A stretch of 39,862 nt of DNA. Source: UBA2882 sp964619485 (GTDB lineage: Bacteria; Bacillota; Clostridia; Lachnospirales; Lachnospiraceae). This document shows positions 18,525 to 25,532 of the stretch, in pieces. The DNA lies in assembly GCA_964619485.1 (NCBI GenBank), contig CAZUCI010000020.1, positions 1-39,862 of the forward strand. Reading direction: 5' to 3'. The position numbers and the translations under genes are program-made. Position 1 is the first letter of the stretch; every line of letters starts with the position of its first letter. The notes below the pieces were generated by a model that searched no databases, had not been told where the DNA came from, and saw only the letters and a list, made by a program, of their open reading frames with translations.

Positions 18525-19121
18525 ATGCAATATGATTCTATAATTCTCGAAATGCTTACTCGTATAAAAAAATTAGAGGATGAAATAGCGATTTTGAAGA
18601 GTGAGCCAAGACAACTTGAACATATAAACGCACAGGAACATATAAACGCACAGGAACATATAAACGCACAGGAACATATAAACGCACAGGAACCTGTAAA
18701 CGTACAGGAACCTGAGAAAAACAGTGATGAGGAAAATGAGAATAAACCTTTGCATTCCGTATCATATCAGAAGACTTCAGATGAGATGATAAAAATCTGC
18801 TATCAATACGGTAAAGAGGTAAAAGAGGGCGGAAATCCGCAAAAGCTGGCGGATAAAATAGCAAAGCAAGTAGGAATGAATCGGAATTCAGCTTTTATGT
18901 ATCTCTGTGCTGTTGACGGACTTTTATCAGGAAAAGTATTCAAAAGAGCAATCAGCGCAAAAGCGATTGAAAAATATTTTGTTCTGATTCTGGATGAATT
19001 TGGAACGACAGGATTGAAAAGAGCCTTAGAGGCAACAAGACTCCATGTCAATTATCGTAGAGAATGTGGACAAAATGTGGATTCAATCGAGCAGCTGTGT
19101 AAAAAGTATGAGTCAATTTGA
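18525..19121 (+). CDS. Coiled-coil protein with hexapeptide repeats and a conserved helical C-terminal domain
   Basis: 198 residues. Residues 1-28 form a short coiled coil. Residues about 33-62 are HINAQE repeated four times plus a diverged copy (PVNVQE), encoded by an 18-bp VNTR. Residues about 85-198 form a helical domain. In that domain, the pattern of a short-chain helix, GMNRNSAFMY, and a C-terminal helix ending in a Tyr motif reminds me of the N-terminal domain fused to some Firmicutes HNH endonucleases; no nuclease residues are present here. Ribosome site AAAGGGG. The repeat length probably varies between strains. Function unknown; it lies just before the Abi_2 gene but has its own promoter. 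Confidence 0.6.
   Translation: MQYDSIILEMLTRIKKLEDEIAILKSEPRQLEHINAQEHINAQEHINAQEHINAQEPVNVQEPEKNSDEENENKPLHSVSYQKTSDEMIKICYQYGKEVKEGGNPQKLADKIAKQVGMNRNSAFMYLCAVDGLLSGKVFKRAISAKAIEKYFVLILDEFGTTGLKRALEATRLHVNYRRECGQNVDSIEQLCKKYESI
18621..18710. repeat. 18-bp VNTR inside the coiled-coil gene
   Basis: CATATAAACGCACAGGAA occurs four times without change at 18621, 18639, 18657 and 18675, then as a diverged copy at 18693-18710. The unit keeps frame and encodes HINAQE, so copy changes alter only linker length. Confidence 0.95.
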
Positions 19122-19198
19122 ATTCTGACTGAAAATAAGATAATTGTTACATAGGCTATATTTAAATCGATGAAGGTCATACGGAAGAAGCAGGAAAT

Positions 19199-19519
19199 AT
19201 GACATTTAAACGAGAGGCTTATTATATGAACAGAATAGATAAACCAAAAAGAACATCAAGAGAATTGGTGGAAATGTTAAAAAACGAAAAAGGTGTTACC
19301 TTCAAATATACGTCGGAGGATAAAGCCAAAAAGTATTTAGAGGATGTAAATAATTATCTTAGAACAGCTTCATATCGAAAAAATTATCAAAAATTATCAA
19401 AAATATCAAAATGGAAAGAGTTTAAAAGGAAAGTATATAGATTTGGATTTTGCTTATCTTCAGGAATTGTCTACAATAGACATGCATTTGAGAAATATCG
19501 TTACAAAGATGTGTATTGA
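19199..19519 (+). pseudogene. N-terminal fragment of an Abi_2 (AbiD/AbiF-like) abortive-infection gene
   Basis: The first 60-70 residues have the Abi_2 opening: a lysine-rich lead, SRELVEMLKNEKG, and a YLEDVNNYLRTASYRKNY helix. Then the frame is lost in an A-rich stretch, and the tail after residue about 64 is out-of-frame sequence ending at 19519. The cause is visible: AAATTATCAA at 19381-19390 is repeated exactly at 19391-19400, a 10-bp duplication. Removing one copy joins this frame to the next piece without any other change. Start could be 19199 or 19226 (GAGAGG lies 8 bp before the latter). Confidence 0.75.
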
Positions 19520-20216
19520 TATTGAGCATGACCTCAAGGTGATTCTCTTAAAGAATCTAGAAACAAATAATCAGGAAGATGGATATACTATCGTAGATAA
19601 ATTTTTGACTTCGAATCCTTATATAGTTGGGAAGATAGAAGCAGCAAGCGCATCTCCGTTTACGGGAGATCTAATACAGAAATATTTTACAGTTCGAAGA
19701 ATGTATAATCAGCAAAGAGATAAAAAAGAGAATAGGATAACCGAATTTGATTGTCCGGTTTGGGTGTTGATGGAGTTATTATCCTTTGGTGATTTCATAC
19801 ATTTTTATGAATATTATTATTCCATCTATGGAACACAGCCAATCAGTACGCAAATGATTAACTTGGTAAAGAGTTTAAGAAATGGATGTGCACATAATAA
19901 TTGTATTATTGCAGATTTAAACACTGGAAAATCCAGAGCGCCAGCTGAGATCAATCGACTGATCAATCTGATTCCGGAAATTAAACAGAATCAAAAAAAG
20001 AAAAAACTGTCATGCAGATCAATATTGGAATTTGTTTGTATGCTTTATGTATATGACATTGTTGTTTCCGAAAAAGTAAAAAGAAATAGAATTATTGAAT
20101 TGAAGACCCTTTTTTATGATAGAATTCCGGAAAAAAGTGCTTTTTTTAAAAAGAATGAACTTATTTGCAGCTCATATGGGTTTGTATGTAAAATTATTTT
20201 ATATTTGTTTGGGTGA
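19443..20216 (+). pseudogene. C-terminal fragment of the Abi_2 abortive-infection gene with HEPN motif
   Basis: This frame is open from about 19380; the first ATG at 19443 is internal and has no ribosome site. It carries the family core: FAYLQELSTIDMHLR followed by an I-E-H-D-L helix, and S-L-R-N-G-C-A-H, where Arg146-Asn147 and His151 form the R-X4-H motif of HEPN ribonucleases. Abi_2 proteins of lactococcal AbiD/AbiF type abort phage infection. With one 10-bp copy removed, the restored protein would be about 335 residues, the family's usual size. As it stands no active product is expected, unless slippage restores the frame. Confidence 0.75.
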
Positions 20217-20234
20217 ATACTTCCGAGAAATAAG

Positions 20235-20263
20235 TTGACTTTATCGTTTAAACCACATATAAT
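20235..20263 (+). promoter_or_regulatory. Sigma-A promoter for the SPL radical SAM gene
   Basis: TTGACT (20235-20240) and TATAAT (20258-20263) are separated by 17 bp, close to consensus. The start codon lies 120 bp downstream, leaving a structured leader. Confidence 0.8.
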
Positions 20264-20265
20264 AA

Positions 20266-20337
20266 TTTCAGAATCACAAAACACTATGTGTTTTTGAAAG
20301 AGCGGCGTTGCGACGGCGCTTTTTCTTTTATCTGAAA
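20266..20337 (+). ncRNA. Structured leader with terminator-like hairpin ahead of the SPL gene
   Basis: Three nested pairings are visible: TTTCAGA (20266-20272) with TCTGAAA (20331-20337); AAAACAC (20278-20284) with GTGTTTT (20288-20294); AAAGAGCG (20297-20304) with CGCTTTTT (20317-20324). The third ends in a T run and looks like an intrinsic terminator. Because the promoter lies upstream of it, it may act as an attenuator or define a short RNA. Not a riboswitch class I recognise. Confidence 0.4.
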
Positions 20338-20382
20338 ATAGCATTTGGAGCAGCCTATCAATCGCCTATGGAGGATTAATTT

Positions 20383-21258
20383 ATGCACTTTGTACAGGCA
20401 AAGGGAATTTTGTCCCCAACCAACGGAATGAATCTGTACCGTGGCTGTACGCATGGTTGCATTTACTGTGATTCCAGAAGTGAATGCTATCACATGGACC
20501 ATGCGTTTGAGGATATTGAGGTAAAAGAGAATGCACTCCTATTGCTGGAAAGCACGTTAAAGCATAAACGCAAAAGAGGAATGATTGGAACCGGCGCCAT
20601 GACAGATCCCTATATTCCACTTGAAAGGGATTTAAAGTATGTCAGGAGGGCAATGGAGCTTGCCTGCGAATATGGCTTTGGTTTTACCCTTCAAACCAAG
20701 TCAAATCTTGTTCTTCGCGACTTGGATTTGCTTCAGCAAATCAATAAAAAAACGAAATGCATAGTTCAGATGACCCTGACTACCTATGACGAAGTACTGT
20801 GCAGAAAAATCGAACCGAATGTGTGCACTACAAGGGAGAGGTTTGAAGCACTGAAAACACTGAGGGATGCGGGAATTCCTACAGTTGTATGGCTGTGTCC
20901 GATTTTGCCATTTCTCAATGATACCAGAGAAAATATGACTGGTATTTTGGAAATGTGTGTGGAAGCAAAGGTAAAGGGAATTATCTGCTTTGGGATCGGT
21001 CTGACGCTGCGGGAGGGAAACCGTGAGTATTTTTATGAACAGCTGGACAGACAGTTCCCGGGAATAAAAGAGCGCTATATCAGAAATTTTGGAAATCAAT
21101 ATATGATTGAAAGTCCGAATGCAGGGGAATTGACCAGGCTATTTCATCAGACCTGCCAAACCAATGGTATCATGCATGACAATGACCAGATTTTCAGCTA
21201 TTTGCATGAATTTGAGGAAAAAGAGTCGGCAACCCAGTTAGAGCTATGGGATATCTGA
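20383..21258 (+). CDS. SPL-family radical SAM protein
   Basis: A 291-residue radical SAM enzyme. Cys22, Cys26 and Cys29 (YRGCTHGCIYCDSRSEC) form the CX3CX2C cluster motif that binds the 4Fe-4S cluster, and the NGMNLYRGC lead is typical of the SPL (spore photoproduct lyase-like) Rv2578c/PA0069 type. The barrel follows (TGAMTDPYIPLE, TLQTKS, VQMTLTT). The substrate of this subfamily is unknown; it lacks the extra domain of true spore photoproduct lyase. Ribosome site GGAGG before the ATG. Preceded by its own promoter and leader and followed by a bidirectional terminator. Confidence 0.9.
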   Translation: MHFVQAKGILSPTNGMNLYRGCTHGCIYCDSRSECYHMDHAFEDIEVKENALLLLESTLKHKRKRGMIGTGAMTDPYIPLERDLKYVRRAMELACEYGFGFTLQTKSNLVLRDLDLLQQINKKTKCIVQMTLTTYDEVLCRKIEPNVCTTRERFEALKTLRDAGIPTVVWLCPILPFLNDTRENMTGILEMCVEAKVKGIICFGIGLTLREGNREYFYEQLDRQFPGIKERYIRNFGNQYMIESPNAGELTRLFHQTCQTNGIMHDNDQIFSYLHEFEEKESATQLELWDI

Positions 21259-21278
21259 TACAGCAGCTTTAATATAAG

Positions 21279-21339
21279 AAAAACGAGTATGAATGATGTT
21301 GTTCCCTTTAAGGGGTGCAAATCTTCATACTCGTTTTTT
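21279..21339. terminator. Bidirectional rho-independent terminator
   Basis: AAAAACGAGTATGAA (21279-21293) pairs perfectly with TTCATACTCGTTTTT (21324-21338), with A runs on one side and T runs on the other, so it works for the SPL gene (plus) and the symporter (minus). A small inner CCCTT/AAGGG stem lies in the loop. Confidence 0.9.
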
Positions 21340-21411
21340 ATGTTACAGGATAAGCATATTTTTTAAAGAAAAAATTTCACTCGGGAAAATTTTTCGGAGA
21401 AGGATTTTCTT

Positions 21412-22955
21412 CTATTTATCTTCTTCCAAAGCAGTGTATCTGGAAACGGTGTGCATCTCATGATAGGAAGCAAATGCACCATCAACAATGTCAGCATCCG
21501 GCTTTTTGGTAAACAGGCTCACAACAGGAACCAGAATCAGGCCTGCAATCATTGCAAAAGCGCCAGCGTTAATTGGAGACTGGAGCAGTGTTGGAAAATG
21601 ACTGCGGAATAACATGTTCGCGGTCATAAAGCCGGAGCCGAAGATAAAGCTGGTCCAGGCAGCAGCCTTTGTCACCTTTTTCCAGTACAGACTGTAGAGG
21701 AAAGGAGCCAGGAAGGAGCCGGCCAATGCGCCCCATGAAACCCCCATCAGCTGAGCAATAAAGGTAATGGAGCTCTTATACTGAACAATGGCGATTACAA
21801 CGGAGATCGCAATAAATACAACAATCAGAATACGAATGCAGAGAAGCTGCTTTTTCTCATCCATTTTCTTAACAATATTGTCCTTGATCAGATCAATGGT
21901 CAATGTGGAGCTGGAAGCGATGACCAGTGAGGAGAGAGTTGACATGGATGCGGATAAAACCAAAATTACTACTAAACCAATGAGCATAGGGGAAAGATTT
22001 TCCAGCATGGCGGGAATAATGGAGTCGTACCCATTTGCTGCAATGTCGATGTTGGCGGAATAGAGACGACCAAATCCACCGAGAAAATAGCAGCCGCCAG
22101 ATACTACAATGGCAAAAAAGGTTGAAATGACAGTTCCTTTATGGATGGAGTTTTCACTCTTGATGGCGTAGAATTTCTGAACCATTTGAGGAAGTCCCCA
22201 GGTTCCAAGAGAAGTCAGGATTACAACACCTAACAAATTCAATGGATCAGGACCAAAGAAGGAAGCAAAGACACCGGGCTGTGTGCTGGTAGTTGTATCC
22301 TCGACCAGGGCCAGAGCCTGAAGGGAAGAAAGAAAACCTCCATTGGTCTTCAGTACAGCAGTGATGACAGCCACAATACCAAACAGCATGATAATGCCCT
22401 GAATAAAGTCATTGATTGCAGTTGCCATATAGCCACCGGCAATAACGTAGATTCCGGTGAGCACGGCNNNNNNNNNNTGCAGACCGTGTAATCAATATGA
22501 AAAGCCATTCCAAAGAGACGGGACAAACCATTGTATAAAGATGCAGTGTAAGGAATCAGGAAAACAAACACGATAATGGATGCACCAATTTTCAGAGCAT
22601 TGCTTCCCAGTCTTGCACCAAAAAATTCCGGCATGGTAGCTGAGTTAAAGTGCTGCGTCATAATTCGGGTTCTTCTGCCCAAAACGACCCAGGCTAACAT
22701 GGAGCCAATCAGTGCATTCCCGATGCCAATCCAGGTAGAAGCGATGCCGTATTTCCAACCGAACTGACCGGCGTAGCCTACAAAGATAACAGCTGAAAAA
22801 TAAGAGGTTCCATAGGCAAAGGCGGTGAGCCATGGACCGACATTTCGACCTCCTAACACAAAACCATTGACGTCGGTGGCATTCTTTTTACAAAAAAGAC
22901 CGATGCCAATCATAACGGCAAAAAATAAAACGAGCATAAATACTTTGAAAACCAT
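21412..22955 (-). CDS. Sodium:solute symporter (SSS family), interrupted by an assembly gap
   Basis: Polytopic membrane protein of about 515 residues with some 13 hydrophobic segments and the SSS features FVLGGRNVGPWLTAFAYGTSYFSA near the N-terminus and GGYMATAINDFIQG after the gap, as in PutP-like transporters. It should import an organic solute with Na+; substrate unknown. The sequence contains ten N at 22468-22477, and the frames on the two sides do not match across exactly ten bases, so the true gap length differs. I start at 22955 because GGGAGG is just upstream; an ATG at 22976 would swallow that site. A terminator is shared with the SPL gene, and the gene is divergent from the SDR gene. 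Confidence 0.88.
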
Positions 22956-23000
22956 GAGTGTTTTCCTCCCTGACATAAGTTTGAATATTTAACGAACAAA

Positions 23001-23035
23001 CACTTTAAAGTTTTACAGTTCAACGCTTTAAAGTG
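23001..23035. promoter_or_regulatory. Paired CTTTAAAG palindromes, candidate operator in the divergent region
   Basis: CACTTTAAAG (23001-23010) and CTTTAAAGTG (23026-23035) form a perfect 10-bp inverted repeat; each half also holds the palindrome CTTTAAAG. The centres are 25 bp apart. They lie between the symporter and the SDR gene. Downstream, TTTTATTCTAT repeats at 23092 and 23114, and GAATGTGTT at 23107 and 23137. No regulator gene is adjacent. Confidence 0.45.
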
Positions 23036-23180
23036 ACGGTAAGAAAAGTATATAGGAGAGACACATAAAAGTCAAGAAAAAGAAAATACTATTTTATTCT
23101 ATTTCTGAATGTGTTTTATTCTATAAACCCAAACTGGAATGTGTTAGTATCGGAGTATCAAAGTTCGAGGAGGTTTTTTA

Positions 23181-24191
23181 ATGAAAGCATTATTTATTGG
23201 GGGAACAGGAACAATCAGTATGGCAATTACCCGACTGGCAGTGGAAAGAGGTTGGGAATTGTATTTATTAAACAGAGGTAATCGTAAAAAAGACTTGAAT
23301 CCGGCCATTCATCAGATTGAGGTAGATATTTCAGATGAGGCAGCGGCTGCAGAAGCCTTAAAGGATTTGAAATTCGATGTGGTTTGTGATTTTATCGGAT
23401 TTGTACCGGAGCAGTTAGAGCGGGATTACCGTCTCTTTAAAGGGAAAACAAAGCAGTTTATGTATATCAGCTCCGCATCCGCCTATCAGAAGCCATTGAT
23501 GGATTACAGAATTACTGAGGGTACATCCCTGGCAAATCCCTACTGGGAGTATTCCAGAAATAAAATTGCATGCGAAAATTTCCTGATGGAGCGTTATCGC
23601 GAAGAAGGATTTCCGATTACCATTATTCGCCCAAGTCACACCTATGATGAGCGGTCTATTCCACTGGGAGTTCACGGCGAAAAGGGAAGCTGGCAGGTAG
23701 TGAAGAGAATGCTGGCAGGAAAGCCTGTCATTATTCATGGTGATGGAACCTCACTTTGGACCATGACACATAACAGCGATTTTGCAAAAGGCTTTGTGGG
23801 ACTTATGGCAAATGCCCATGCAATTGGACAGGCGTTCCAGATTACCTCTGATGAAACCCTGACCTGGAATCAGATTTACCAGGCCATTGCAGATGCTCTT
23901 GGAGTAGAGCTGAAACCATATTATGTGGCTTCTGATTTCCTGGCAGCAGTCAGTGATTATGATTTCCTGGGTGGTCTGATTGGTGATAAGTCTAACTCGG
24001 TTGTGTTTGACAATAGTAAACTGAAACAGGCAGTGCCTGATTTTGTGGCAACCAAACGCTTTGACCAGGGGGTTCGTGAAACCATTGAATATGTGTTGGC
24101 GCATGAGGAGTACCAGGTGGAAGATCCGGAATTTGATGCATGGTGCGACCGTGTCATTGCCGCCCTTGAAAAAGCAAAAAAGGAAATATAG
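23181..24191 (+). CDS. NAD-dependent epimerase/dehydratase (extended SDR)
   Basis: 336 residues. The N-terminal GGTGTIS is the nucleotide-binding glycine motif, Ser and the Y-S-R-N-K (YxxxK) catalytic elements are in YISSASAY and YSRNK, and the C-terminal half binds the substrate. Family members reduce or epimerise nucleotide sugars or related compounds in the cytosol. The sequence HIIRPSH-like region (TIIRPSHTYDER) is typical of this subfamily. Ribosome site GAGGAGG. It faces away from the symporter and is followed by a spore-type hydrolase; no pathway is evident. Confidence 0.88.
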   Translation: MKALFIGGTGTISMAITRLAVERGWELYLLNRGNRKKDLNPAIHQIEVDISDEAAAAEALKDLKFDVVCDFIGFVPEQLERDYRLFKGKTKQFMYISSASAYQKPLMDYRITEGTSLANPYWEYSRNKIACENFLMERYREEGFPITIIRPSHTYDERSIPLGVHGEKGSWQVVKRMLAGKPVIIHGDGTSLWTMTHNSDFAKGFVGLMANAHAIGQAFQITSDETLTWNQIYQAIADALGVELKPYYVASDFLAAVSDYDFLGGLIGDKSNSVVFDNSKLKQAVPDFVATKRFDQGVRETIEYVLAHEEYQVEDPEFDAWCDRVIAALEKAKKEI

Positions 24192-24280
24192 TTCTTAATA
24201 AAAACAGAGAATATAGCTTTAACAAGAAAAAATATCTCCAGCAAGAAACAAGGGCATATATTATAGAAAAGAAAACAGAG

Positions 24281-24304
24281 AATATTGTACTTCTTTACAA
24301 TATT
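24281..24304 (+). promoter_or_regulatory. 9-bp inverted repeat just before the GH18 gene
   Basis: AATATTGTA (24281-24289) and TACAATATT (24296-24304) are perfect complements around CTTCTT, ending 12 bp before the start. AAAACAGAGAATAT is also directly repeated at 24201 and 24272. Either could be an operator or RNA hairpin; no classical promoter is clear, which would fit a sporulation sigma factor. Confidence 0.4.
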
Positions 24305-24316
24305 TATGGGATTGTT

Positions 24317-25459
24317 ATGCAAATATATGTTGTTACGCCGGGAGACAGTGTGGATTCCATTGCACAAAGCTTTGGCATTCCTGCAGAAACGATTATTTAC
24401 AACAATCAGCTGGAGTATCCTTATCCGCTGGCAATTGGTCAGGCACTTCTACTGACAATTCCGGAAGAAGAAAATGAGAATCGAAGAGAAGCTTGGGTCA
24501 ACGGGTATGCCTATCCTTTTATTGAACAGAATGTGTTGGAACAGACATTGCCTTACCTGAGTGCATTGTCTGTTTTTTCGTATGGATTCACCAGTGAGGG
24601 ATATCTTTTGGCACCATGGCTGCCTGACCAGTTTATGATAGAGGCGGCTTTTGCTAATAATGTGTATCCTGTTTTGACGCTTACGCCCTTTGGCCCGGAT
24701 GGGAGGTTCAGCAATGTTTTGATCAGTCAGATCGTTAATAGCATGGAGGCTCAGCAGACATTGCTGGAACAATTGAAAGAGATATGTATTGAAAAAGGTT
24801 TTCTTGGTGTGGATATCGATTTTGAATATATTTTGCCGGAGGACAGGGTAGCGTTTGCTAACTTTGTGGAAAATGTACGCATACATCTGGAACCATTCGG
24901 AATCATTACCTCTGTTGCACTTGCACCTAAAATATCTGACACGCAGAGTGGCCTTTTATATGAAGGAAAGGATTATGCATTGTTAGGAGCAGCAGCAGAC
25001 CGTGTGCTGCTTATGACCTATGAATGGGGTTATACCTATGGACCGCCCATGGCAGTGGCACCGATTAACAAGGTGCGGGAGGTTGTGGAGTATGCGGTTA
25101 CAAAAATCCCGACGGAAAAAATCAATCTGGGAATCCCCAATTATGGATATGATTGGACACTGCCCTTTGTAAGAGGCGAATCGGCGGCTGTGACAATCAG
25201 CAATGTAGATGCAGTAAGAATTGCCATAGAAAACAATGCAGAAATAGAATTTGATGAAACTGCAAAGTCTCCTTATTTTTATTATGAGAAACAGGGAGAA
25301 ATGCATGAAGTTTGGTTTGAGGATGTGAGAAGTATGCAGGCAAAATTTGATTTGGTAGAGGAATTTGGCCTTGAGGGAATGGGCTATTGGCAGGTCATGA
25401 GACTTTTTCGTGCAAACTGGCTTTTACTGGCAGACAGATTTCTTATTCGCAAGCTATAA
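24317..25459 (+). CDS. LysM and GH18 domain protein, spore-type peptidoglycan hydrolase
   Basis: 380 residues without a signal peptide. A LysM domain (residues 1-49, YVVTPGDSVDSIAQSFGIP and a binding half ending LLLTIP) binds peptidoglycan or glycan. The GH18 barrel (about 60-370) has the catalytic DxDxE motif GVDIDFEY with Glu170. This architecture is that of SleL/YaaH-type cortex-fragment lytic enzymes associated with the spore coat, where a signal peptide is absent because the protein is deposited from the mother cell. There is no clear ribosome site, only a weak ATGGGA. Chitinase-type activity is an alternative. Confidence 0.85.
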   Translation: MQIYVVTPGDSVDSIAQSFGIPAETIIYNNQLEYPYPLAIGQALLLTIPEEENENRREAWVNGYAYPFIEQNVLEQTLPYLSALSVFSYGFTSEGYLLAPWLPDQFMIEAAFANNVYPVLTLTPFGPDGRFSNVLISQIVNSMEAQQTLLEQLKEICIEKGFLGVDIDFEYILPEDRVAFANFVENVRIHLEPFGIITSVALAPKISDTQSGLLYEGKDYALLGAAADRVLLMTYEWGYTYGPPMAVAPINKVREVVEYAVTKIPTEKINLGIPNYGYDWTLPFVRGESAAVTISNVDAVRIAIENNAEIEFDETAKSPYFYYEKQGEMHEVWFEDVRSMQAKFDLVEEFGLEGMGYWQVMRLFRANWLLLADRFLIRKL

Positions 25460-25532
25460 ATATAGAATAAATAGTAGAATTGTGGTACATTTATTTATAG
25501 AATATTTTTTACCCAAAAGGAGAATATTGCAT

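Noticed and set aside
18556..18864. Minus-strand frames opposite the VNTR
   Set aside because: They consist of the complement of the 18-bp repeat (VRLYVP-like blocks) and have no start signals.
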